64,000 bases of DNA from Heliocidaris tuberculata (taxonomy: Eukaryota; Echinodermata; Echinoidea; Camarodonta; Echinometridae). The position numbers and the translations under genes are program-made. Below, piece by piece: positions 35,683 through 47,265 of the stretch. Position 1 is the stretch's first letter. Every line of letters begins with the position of its first letter. The notes under the pieces are model-generated. The model ran no database searches. It had not been told where the DNA came from and saw nothing but the letters and a program-made list of their open reading frames with translations. The DNA is taken from assembly GCA_025618425.1 (NCBI GenBank), contig CM046850.1, positions 9,031,749 to 9,095,748 on the forward strand, read 5' to 3'.

Positions 35683-36989
35683 CCCCTTTGTGAACTATTA
35701 TAATATCATTGACTTAACATTATCTAAAACAGAGATGTAGTGAAAACTTTGCTTATATCTCTAGATCTACTGAAGAGAATCACCAATTTACTTCAAGACA
35801 TTACCAATACGATCTTGTGTAATGTCTGAGAAAGAAATCGTATGCATTTGGTGTTTTTGAATTCCCCCTATCGTATTATAATTATCTTTAATTTCCCCCT
35901 AAAAAGTCGGGATGAATAGGAACAGATTATCATGCAGTTAAGAACTATATTTTCTGAGGCCAAAACTTACCTAAAGCACATGAATACATACGTAACTCAA
36001 ACACACAGAAAATGATATCGAAGATGTAAAACTGAGGCCGGGTGTGAATAACAGTTACGCCTGCAACCGAACATCATCTGCAATACAGTCACCTGCAGGC
36101 GCCTAAACAATTCTGACACTCCACATTGCACAGTGTCAGAGGATAGTTTATGAAATCACGTATTAAATGAAAAAGAAAGAAGAAAAAAAAAATGCAGACA
36201 TGTTCCGGATGATTATCAATTATTATGGACGAATTCAAATATTATTATGAATAATTTATTGATACCCCTCGGCGACAACCTCCCAAACAGCTGTTGTGTA
36301 CTGCCATGATTATAAATGTATACATAAAAATGATATATACCGTCATTAAAGTACATCTGTTTTATTATTTTGTTTCCTAATACTTTTTGTAATGAAGCAT
36401 TTCTAAAACTATCATTTTAATTACATATACGAAACACATGTTCGTGTCTGTGATAATTTCAAAGATGGGCCTTTTTAATAAAAATTAATGATAATATGTT
36501 TAAGTGTTTCTGCGAGCATTGCCTTTTAAATTACCGATATATTAAATCCCAATACCCCTCTCCCAAATATAGGGTCTCGTGAGACAAGTAATCATCTATT
36601 TAAAGTTCAAAATTCCTACTTTATTCCTATTCACCTCAACGTCGGGGTAAATAGGAAATTAGTTAGGAACAGTTGTAAAAATTGTATATATATGAACTAA
36701 ATAAAGTATTCACATATATAATTTCTCTTTTATGTCAATGGAAAGCGAGTGAACATTTAATGGCACCAATGCAGCGATGTAATGGAGAAGGTGAAGAGCA
36801 GAATAATTATGTCAAAACTGTTCCTATTTTATTTGTCCCGTTCTACGGGTACACATTTCTAGTGCGTACTGGCAAGACAGGGATAAACCCAGTCATAGGA
36901 TTTAGATGGTATCTATTAAATATAAAAACATATTCAGAGGACCCGTTTCTGACTTTGATAATGTAAAGATAGATTCTCCATAAAAGATT

Positions 36990-38220
36990 ACATGCGTTCA
37001 TCCTCTTTTTCTATCATTCTAATGCATTTTTGTTTTCTGTCATCTTCTCTTTCTATCTTTCTTTATATAATTCATTTTTTCTCTTTCTATCTTTCCTTGT
37101 TTTTCTTTCTTTCCTTGTTTTTCCATATTTTTCTTCTTTCATATTTTATTCTCTCATTAACTTTATATTTCTTTATCTTTCTTAATGTATGTTCTCTTTC
37201 CGTCTTTCCTGCTATTCTTTGTGTTTTATACTTCTCTATTCATCCTCTCTTTCATTTGTCCTGTTTCTTTTCATTCTTTCCTTCCTTCATCTTTTCTTCT
37301 GTCAATACTATCGTTTCCAATGCATCTCTATATTTTTTCTTTCTCTTATTTTATTTTCTTTCCTTATTCCATTCTTTGTTTTGATAGATCTTTAATCTTC
37401 TCTTTCTGTCTTTTCTTATGTAATTATATATGTCTTTATTCTCTATCGGTTTTTTCTTTATATCTTTTCTTTGTTTTGATCTTTCTTTCATCTTCTCTTC
37501 CTCTCTTTCCTCATAATATTTTTTTTCAATGTCTCTATCATCTTCTGTTGCTGTCTTTCCTTATATGTTATTCTTTGTATTTATCCTTCTGTCAACTTCC
37601 CTTTCTTTTTTTCTTTATATTTTCTCTATTCTTTCCTTCTTTCATCTTTTCATTTTTCCTTTCTTATGTATATTGTATATTTCCTTGTTATTCTTTGTTT
37701 TGATCTTCCTTTCTCTTCGATTCCTTCATCTTTCCCTTATGTTATTCTGTGTTTATTTCTATATCATTTTCCTTCTTTATTTCCATATATTATTCGTTCT
37801 TTTGATCTTCTCTTCTCTTCTCTCTCTATCTTTTCCTTTGTCAATCTTTGTTTTTATTTTTTATCATTTTTTCTTCTTAATTTCCTTTGTTATTCATTGT
37901 TTTGTTCGTCCTTTTATCTTCTCTTTTTGTCTTTCGTTATGTTATTCTTTGTTTCTATTCTCATTTTCTCTTCTTTTTTTCTTCTTTTTGCATTTATTGT
38001 TCTCCTTCTCTCAACTTTTCTTTTACCCTACCCTTTGTGTTTTCTTATTTTCTCCATTTGTTTCTTTGCTTTACTTGTTCTATCATCTTCTGTTCTTTAT
38101 CTTTCTGATTCTGTCATCTTCTTCTCTTTCCTTCTTTACTTATATTTGTTTGCATTGTATACTCCATATTTCTCCTTTTCTTATTATTCTTTATGTTTTT
38201 CTTTGATTTTTCATCTGTAA
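36990..38220 (+). repeat. 1.2-kb polypyrimidine minisatellite-like block
   Basis: T/C-rich throughout. The phrase ttattctttgttttgatctt recurs imperfectly at about 37365, 37459, 37689, 37790 and 37889 among ttctctttcttt filler. Long Phe/Ser/Leu frames come from composition only. Confidence 0.8.
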
Positions 38221-39129
38221 TCTTCTTTTAGAAGGGCCCAGTATTATTGCACGTAACCGGAAGCCTGCTACTTTCAGCGCATAATTTTTACAATGACGTC
38301 ATATAATCATGATTGAGATCTCTGTAACAGTTGCGTTCATGCAGTTTCAGCGACCGTGATTCTGGCAGAAACGTGTTACAAAACCTTTTTCTGCGTTTCA
38401 CTTTGGCGATCTAAAACACGTTTATTTTCATGACGAACGAAAAATTGCACGAACGCAACCGTGTTTTAAACTAAATGTCTTTCAAAACCGTGATTCTGGG
38501 GCAAAAAATGTTCGCATGAACGCTCGTGGCGTATCTACGTGATCTAGGGACTGTGGCGCCTGGGGCAAACAATGAGGCTGAATGAAACTGAACATGATAG
38601 CGAGCAAAACAACGAGAATTGCAACGAGAAACGCTATATCTTATATGGGGGGGGGGGGGGGCATGGGGGTGTGAAATTACGATATATTGGAGAGACAATG
38701 CGAGGAAGCAAAGCGACCGAGCCATAGCAAATTTTTGCATTTTAAACCACCGAAAACTTTATTTCTAATCATGCATTTTATTCGGATTAGGGGTGCATTA
38801 TCCTTATAATGATCATAACTTTTCTTCATTTTCTCCTCTTTTCTCTCTTTTGCGTTTTTTGCGCCCCCATCAAGTGCTGCCCAGGGTACGTGTCCCTGCC
38901 TCCATAGATACGCCACTGCAGTGGTGGATTTAGGGGGGGCACATCCGGCCCGTGCCCCCCCCCCTTTTGGAAGAAAAGTATGCACTGTGCCCCCCCTTTA
39001 GAACCCAAAACCCTTTTTTTCTCTTCTTTTTTTTTTGTTGCTTGTCAGAGAATTATTGATGGACATTGAACCCCCATAACACCATCCCCCCGAGTGAATT
39101 TTGGAGGGCCATACAGACATACATACAGA

Positions 39130-39925
39130 TTTCAGATTTTCAGATTTCAGATTTAGATTTTGTTTCATTACATTTTCATTTTTCAAAGTATATAACAATA
39201 AGTATTATGAAACTGACAATATTCAAAATAATTGACAACACAACTTAGTGCATAAACATTTTTCGATCATTACAAGCAAAACAAAGTGCATTAAAGTTGA
39301 GTTGTGAGAGAAAAAAAAAGTAACATCAATGAAGACTACGTAAGATTAATTTTATGAAAATGAGAATGAAAACAGAGTCCAGCTTAGAAGCAGAGCTTGT
39401 AGAAGCGCTGGTCCCTGGCAAAAAGATAAAGCATGAATACAGTACATAAAAAGAACTAGACTGGGCAATCATGCATAAAATGCCCAATAAAAGGGAAAAA
39501 AGAAGAAGACAGATACATGGCCATGGAAAGCAAACAAATTATAGACATAACACACTTGCTATCGAAGAGAAAGCACTGAGAAATATTGTAAACACAAAAA
39601 GCTGGAAATAGTAATAGGAAAATAGTAACGTTTTAAAGAAGTAAACTTTACAAAAGACGGAACAAGAATGACAAAGTGACAGGTGGGGGTTAGGACGGGA
39701 GGGTGGGAAAGGGACAAGATCTTTAAGGTTTCATTTCGTCTATAGATTTTGCTACACAGGTAAACAACAATCGTCATCAGGATCACTGAGGGATCAGTGT
39801 TTATAAAAAGCAATTAGTGATTTTTTCAATTTACGTTTGAGCGTACTTAAACTTATACTGTCTCGTATATTTAAAGGGAGGGAATTCCAAAATTTAGGAG
39901 CAGTAAATGAAAAAGTATTCTGGGT
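39130..39925 (-). mobile_element. 3' fragment of a CR1/jockey-like non-LTR retrotransposon
   Basis: Minus-strand frame 39794-39925 reads TQNTFSFTAPKFWNSLPLNI then RDSISLSTLKRKLKKSLIAF and a stop. The FWNSLP and LK..LK..L pattern is typical of the end of CR1-like reverse transcriptase proteins. The 3' region ends in a tail of aaatctgaaatctg units near 39130-39160. It is severely 5' truncated. Confidence 0.7.
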
Positions 39926-40061
39926 TAAAGTGATACAGATTTATTTGTCTAGTGGGATAATGAGTAGTAGTGGTGGTACATAATAACTAAAATGACAATA
40001 AAATAAATAACAATAACAATGATAATAGTAATAATGATGATGATAATAACAACAACAACAA

Positions 40062-40063
<2 letters not shown>

Positions 40064-40123
<60 letters not shown>

Positions 40124-40129
40124 ATGATG

Positions 40130-40155
<26 letters not shown>
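40064..40155 (+). repeat. (ACT)n followed by (AAT)n microsatellite
   Basis: About 18 ACT units, then ATGATG and AAT units. Non-coding. Confidence 0.9.
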
Positions 40156-40160
<5 letters not shown>

Positions 40161-40902
40161 TGATAATATCCTCAATGAATGAAACATTTGTACATTATCA
40201 GTACATGTATTGAGCTGCATTCGAAAACACTGTCCTAAATTGACAAAAACATGCGCACTGAAGTTGATTCTTGTTTTCGGAATAGTGTGATATTAATGAC
40301 AGTTGGATTTACAAAGTACTTTTCATGAGGATGCAAGGAAACAGACTGTGCACAGTTGAAGTTACTTATAGCACCATTTCAAATATGTAAGCTTGCAATG
40401 AAACCAATGACTTTATCTTCTCTCAATCTTTACAAGTAAAAGGATTTGAATAGACCTTGCAATGAAGAAGTTTGATTAAAAAGAAGGTAAATGCTTTCAG
40501 GAATTGGATTTAGTCCCTTTTGGAATTAAACTCTTCATCATCATGATGATTTATTCAACTCTGTTCCAACTTGGAAAAAGTCTTTTTCAAATCCCAAGGG
40601 CAAATATGTTGTGAACAATGCGAATAAAAATGTACATTGGTAACATTTTACTCTCATGTCACATACAAGTAACTATGTAAGTACATGTGCACATTAAATT
40701 TTGCAAACGTTGCGATAGCTTTACGAAAGTTGGAGGCTCATAATTTTATTGAATGATAAACTATATTATTAGATAAATACATTAAAATTTGCAAACATTT
40801 TTGACAGCTATACACAAGTTAAAGACATGCATACTAATATTAGTAGGAAAATACATTGAAATTGTCAAACATTACAAACGCTATTCATATTAAAGGCTAA
40901 AA

Positions 40903-40904
<2 letters not shown>

Positions 40905-40974
<70 letters not shown>

Positions 40975-40976
40975 CA
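40905..40976 (+). repeat. (ATT)n microsatellite
   Basis: About 23 ATT units. Its left edge supplies an AATAAAA word on the minus strand (about 40900), a possible poly(A) signal for the PITP gene about 430 bp after its stop. Confidence 0.7.
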
Positions 40977-41328
40977 TTATGATTGTGTATTGGATTGAAT
41001 CCTATAATAATATTAGTAGATAACAGTACATTGAAATTTGCAATCATTTCGAAGTGAAAGGCTATTATTAGAAACCGCATGGTATACATTGAATGCTATA
41101 CTAATATATCAGTAGACAAAAATATGGTTACACTCTTCTACAATTCACGTCTCCATACAGACATACACTATTTTCCAAACATCGTGTATATATATTTTTT
41201 TTTTTACTATCATCTCGATTTTAAGATGGAAGTTCAAATTCATTCGCGATATTTTGACCGTAGGGCAAATTAGTCTTGGACTTTAGAAGTTGTCTCAGAA
41301 TCTCCACTGGGGGAAAAAAATTCTGTAC

Positions 41329-41370
41329 TTATTGTTCCATCATGCCACGAACTTCACCGACGCTTCGAGC
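41329..41370 (-). CDS. PITP exon 10 (stop codon)
   Basis: 13 codons and [16 protein letters not shown]. The end resembles vertebrate PVKGMTADD. Acceptor ctttattttcacag. Confidence 0.85.
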   Translation of the reverse strand, partial: ARSVGEVRGMMEQ

Positions 41371-42425
41371 CTGTGAAAATAAAGTAGAATATTACAAAAT
41401 CGTATAGTTGTCATCAAACCTACACTTATAACAACAAAATTATTCATACCCTTACCAAGTTTTGATTTTTTTTGAAATTTTGTTTTGTGAAAATTGACTT
41501 GTTACTTGAGCATGAGACAAACAGTTGTAAGAATAATTACACAAGGCAACTGACAAAATTTAATGGTTCAGGGGTATTTTATTCACTATTTATTTTTGAC
41601 GAAAGATGGCGGGTGGTCTAGAACTATTCATATTGTTTCTTGAATAGTTTCAAAACATGTACAGAATCTTATAGGAATGTCTAAAACATGTGCATTTTCA
41701 AAAGAAAAAAAAATGCCTCAATCAATACCATGTCTGGACCAGGGTGCAGTGGCGGATTGTGCCCCCGCTATTTGCGATTGTGCCCCCCTTTTCGACAAGA
41801 AAACCCTTTTTTTTAAAATTTGCTTGTCAGAGAATTATGGAGGGGAACTGGACCCCATAACCCCCCCCCCCCCCCCCCCCACTGAGCGACTTTTGGAGGG
41901 CTGGCGAAATTTTTTTTTTTTGGTCGCCACCCCCCCACTGAGCGACTTTTCGAAGGCTGGCGAGACCCAAAAAATATGGGTCTCCCTCCAAGCAGTTTCC
42001 CAAAGTTGACAGTCCTGCATTTGTGTGCCCCCCCCCCTTATACTTTTTTTTGTTAACTGTATATATTCATCACAACCAAAACAACAACCAAAACTGTAAA
42101 ACCAGGTACCTACAACCAAAATTATTGCTACTATAATTATTATAATTTTAAAAAAGTGTTCTGTTCGTGATTTTCCGCAACATGACTTATACTCATACGT
42201 GAATAAATTATTTCATAAAACGCAACCCTACTCCCTGTGAAGACCCGAAAAGCAAAATACACATAATAAATAAATCAATTTAATAGGGCTGGACCTATAG
42301 CTTCGATGGCAACGCCATCCCCAGGTCAATTCACTTCTTCTCGCCCTTGTAACACACATGTGGTCATTCAACCTGCAATACATTCCTATATATGTGCCAA
42401 TAGGGAGAAGTATCGCTCTTCTAAG

Positions 42426-42481
<56 letters not shown>

Positions 42482-45400
42482 CTTTCTTTTTATGTTTAGC
42501 AGTGGCAAATATAGAAAGGACACAAAATTCTAGATGCGTTGTTCTTGTGTTTAGCGCTGCTACAGAGTCTGAATATAACCGCACGGCATGTATAAAGGGT
42601 ACCAATCACCAAAAGTAATTTTGCTCTGTATGTTAGAGGATGTATGTCGTTATATTATATTCAAAATATGGGCTTCAAATATTAATTCTATAAAGAGATA
42701 TTGCAATTTTAATTACACTCTCTATAAGCGTAAAAGGGACTCGTGAGTAGACTACTCGACGCACCCGTAAGCGCTCGCCAAGGTAAAGGCTCGCGCGGAA
42801 CCAAACTCTGAGTTCGGTTCCGCGCGAGTATTTTCATGTTATCCTTTATTTCCTTTATATACTCATTAACTGTTGACCTATAGAATACCAGACAAAGTTC
42901 TTTGAGGTTGATTTTATACTTTCTAGCTGTACACAAATTATTTTTTTCAGGTGATTGGTACACTTTAATAGTGTAACCTACATACTTATACGCCCTCTAT
43001 GATCTTTATCCCATCTTTGTTTTCTTCTGGGTAGAGAGTGACTGGCCTTCGAATGTCACCTTTTCCCCGAAAAGATAGTTCACTTCATCCCTTCATGAGA
43101 ATTTTTACAACAAACCCATCTCCTTTTGTTAGAGTTTGCTCTCTTTTTGCTTTTTACGAAGTCGATAATAATAATATACATGTACATAATTATAATATGG
43201 TCTTTAAAAAGAAAGAAAAAATTAAACCAAGGGTATAGCTTCATCAGATTATTACTGCTCCTCCTGGGGCCCGTTGCACAAAACTTGCGTTCAATCGCAA
43301 CTCCTGAAAATCAAACGCAAGTCCTTAATGCGCACTTCTGATTGGCTGAAAATAAAGTTGCGCTTGATTTTCCTGAGTTGCGTTCAAACGCAAGTTTTGT
43401 GCAACGGGCCCCTGAGGGCTCTCTAATTATTATTACCCCAGTATTGCCAGATGTCCATTTCATACATGTGGGTAGAGAGTGATAAATGTGGGTAAAACAC
43501 CTTGTCCAAGGATGTAAGCACCGAGCAAGGATCGAACCCGGGACCACTCGTATGAGAGTCAAGAGCCTTCACCAATACACCAGTGCTGACATTACCTTGA
43601 AGTGCATCCTGAAATTAACCCAGTGACTACTGGATTCTTTAACTCCCATAGGCTTAATCCAGGAGCCACCCGGTTCCCGTAGTCTATGGGTTAAGTTGAT
43701 TTTATTAAAAGCGGGAAAATGAGAGAAGCAGATTAGTGAAAGTGTGAGGAACATCCGATAAAGAGTGAGAAAGTTTTTTTATTTAAATTGTTATAACTGT
43801 CAAAGTAAAAAAACGCGAATCGACAACTTTGTGACATACCTATTAATGATCTTTCCCATTCGCTTTGTACTGAATTTTTAAATTGTCTTTTTCATGGTTG
43901 TTGATGAAGAAATAGATCTTTTGCATCAAGGGTTGTGTCAAAATATGTGTCCAGTATTAAATCTAGAGGGCATAAATATGATGAAATATTTTATTCGAAA
44001 AAATTAAGTTCATGAAACATTAAGTACAGAACAAAAATTTAATAGGGAAGGTGCTCAAAAGATACGTCACTGAGTTGCCAATTCGAGTTTGATCAATCAC
44101 AACTTCAAAGATTCATATAACTTTGATATCTTTTATCAGATTTTCCTCAACTTGTCACTTATCTGCTTTTCTCATTTATTTTAATGCTTGATGTCAACTT
44201 GATGCCATCGTGTACAATCCATTTAATGAAATAACGAGTCAACTAGGAAGCTGGTATTTTGGTATACAAACCTTGTCTAGATCCAATTTGGTTTGTTCTT
44301 CAAGCTTTCTGATGTCGTCCATCGTCATTCCATGACATTTGTCCAGACTGCAGATCAGGGTGCGGTAGAAGTTCCGATAAATTCGAGTGTTGGCCTGAAA
44401 AGTGAGGTCACGGGGAGATTTTTGGAATTAAAAGAGTAAAATCCTAACAGCACATGAGGTATTATTTCACTACGCCGATTGATTGCTTGATTCATTAGAA
44501 AGAATCAAAACAAACAGTGAACATATAGGCCCACAAAAGATTATAATGTCGGCTTCAATCGAGGTGTCGCGCTGATGTTCTCTGTACGCAATCAAGGCTA
44601 TGTAGAATCTTACGCCATTGCTCAGTCGATTTTCAGGCATCGCATCCCTGCTTATAAATGGGTTGTTTCTCGGCGTAGTACCTGCATGCCTTGAATGGCG
44701 CCATAGAAATAACGCCTCGTCCGCACGGCAAGTGGCGTTATTGCCCGTTGTTGCACAGAAGGCGGAATTTTGATGCATTATTACATACGCTAATAAAGCC
44801 TATGAAAGCAATTCAGGAAAGCGGAATTAGGCCTAATTCGAGGTAATGTTTGAACAGTTTATTCTGCATTCACTCTCCTGCGGTAAATCAAATCCGTTCG
44901 AGTCAAGTCGCTAATTTAAAGCCCGACTCACACGCCCGGGGAGGGGGGGGGGGGGTACTTCCATATACGCTATACGCGGATGTGCCGCCCAAATGGGTCA
45001 CTTTTTCACAAGAAATCCCTGAACATTAACATGGGTCCCGTTTTCTACAAAAAAATCCCTGAATATACATGTGTTCACATTTTCAACAAAATCCCTAAAT
45101 ATGGGTAGTATCCCGAAATCCTGTGCCTCGTGTATTTTTCAATCCATTAATTGAGGTTTTTAGGAAAGAAAGAAAACTTACAGAAAATCTGAAATCTCCG
45201 TTCAAAGTCTCCAGTACGTAAACTGCACGCATATACGTGTCCCCGACGAGCCTGGCCTGATCGTCTGCGCAGTGAAAAACCCGCGAAAATTTTACACTGT
45301 CAGGGTCCAGTTTTATACGACAAATTCCTAAACATGGGTCTACGTTGGTTAGGGGTTCAAGGTCCGGGCCTCACACCCCCGTCAAAAAAAAATCCGAGAA

Positions 45401-45638
45401 CCCCCCCCCCCCCCCCGGGCTCACACGAGGGGTTATATGCTGATGTAAGGACCATGGTTAGGACCGCGTCGGTGACTGGTACGCTCTTTTGCGCGTCATT
45501 TAAGAGTGATATCGTTTAAAAAGTTATTGCAAAATGCTTGGGGCAAACAATACTTTTAAAAGCTGGCGTCAGTGGCGGATCCAAGGGGGGGGGGGCCGGG
45601 CCCCTGGGGACAAAAAGGGGCTCAAAAATTGCTGAGGA

Positions 45639-45672
<34 letters not shown>

Positions 45673-47160
45673 TGTCAGAGATTTTTTGAGTTAAGAAGGG
45701 GCCCCAAAATGCTGAGGAACTTTTTTTTTTTTTTTTTTTTTTTGGCTTATCAGAAAATTTTGTGAATGTTGAGCCCCCTCCCTCAAAATATCCTGGATCC
45801 GCCACTGGCTGGCGTATGGGTTAGTTGCCTTCAAAGGCTCGATTAGCGCGAGTATAATGACGGAACTGGAAAGACCCCTCGGGTGAGCAACAACCTCCTA
45901 CTTTGGGTGATAGCGGCAAATCGATATCGCTCCTGACTGCCAATGGAATGTTTCATTTAGATATCCTACCTTTTGTATTCTACTCTGCACTGTATCTTGG
46001 AGCCCAAACCATTTGAATTCAACCTCGGTGAACATGTAGACTGTTAAAAACTTCGTTTCGGTGTCCTGAAGAAAGGGAATAAAAAGAAACTACTGAGATT
46101 AATATAATTAGGAGAGAGAGAGAGAGGGGGGGGGGGGAGGAGAGGGAGAAAGGGGGGAGGGAGAGAAAGAGAGGAGGGGGTGAAGGAGAGAGGAAGCAAA
46201 GAAAGAAGAAAACAGACGAAACTTAAAGGAAAGAGAAAGGAAACGGAAAGAGGAAATAATGGGAAATAGAGAAGGCAAAAGAGGGTTCTGAGTGTGAGAA
46301 TATTACGAATAAGAATAAAAAGAAAGAGGAGAAAAGGAAGAAGAAAATATAAAAAAAGATGATAAAATTAGGAGAATATGGAGAAGGAGAATAAGAAGAA
46401 GGAGAATAAGAAGAAGGAGAATAAGAAGAAGGAGAATAAGAAGAAGGAGAATAAGAAGAAGGAGAATAAGAAAAAGGAGAAGGGAACATTATGAACAGAG
46501 GAGGAAGAAGACGAATAGAAGGAAGAGAAGAAAAAAAGGAGGAGAAGATGATAAAAAAGAGAAAGAAGAAGACGAAATAAAAAACAACAAACAAACAAAC
46601 AATAGAAGTAGAATAGAGTCCTTACCTTCCAGTCGGCGTTCAGAGGTCCACGATTGGTTTTCTCTAGCCGGACCTTAGACGGGTCCGTATCTTCTTTATA
46701 ATCCTGTAAAACGAAAGTAGCAACGATGTTGCGATTGTATAATCTGCATTATATTCCACCCTGTCTCCCAAATCCCAAATGCACCCTATATGGGTATATA
46801 TATATAAAGAAATGTCACTATGAGACGGTCGTAGCTTTTATTGTCCTCCTTTATTTGTCAAGCTTTCGATCAATGATCTTCATCAGGACTGTATAAAAAC
46901 ACAAAATGCATGTCTGACATTTACATCGGAATATACATTTCAATTTCAAATTCTTACAATTTCAATTTCTTACAATTGTTAAGTACTAATCATTATAATT
47001 CATTATAATTCTAATTATTCTAATAATAATAATGATAATATATATATATATATATATATGCATAATACATATATAAATCTTATATTTAACAATATTTAAA
47101 AAAATATTGCGAAGCAGAACTCTGACTTTACTACAGTTATATATAAATATATATATATAA

Positions 47161-47191
<31 letters not shown>

Positions 47192-47192
47192 A

Positions 47193-47265
<73 letters not shown>

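Larger units (their letters stand above)
31472..41328. other. Intergenic region between RANBP2 and the PITP gene
   Basis: 9.9 kb with no recognised gene. In order: G-run near 31741, partial family E repeat 31985-32190, (TA)n hairpin 32179-32271, dispersed GGTAACGTATCT words 32503-34342, inverted-motif cluster 32893-33190, hairpin MITE 34995-35133, (GAA)104 at 35371-35682, polypyrimidine block 36990-38220, a retrotransposon 3' fragment 39130-39925, and (ACT)n and (ATT)n tracts. No TATA box or CpG cluster is evident before RANBP2. Confidence 0.6.

Noticed and set aside
35271..35740. Long poly-Arg and poly-Lys reading frames
   Set aside because: They are frames of the (GAA)n microsatellite.
36992..38220. 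Overlapping 130-225 residue Phe/Ser/Leu-rich frames resembling membrane proteins
   Set aside because: They follow from T/C composition in all frames; no domain, codon bias or splice context.
46886..46990. Complete hammerhead ribozyme
   Set aside because: No convincing stem III partner or GUC-type cleavage site in the right place; kept only as a core-like match.
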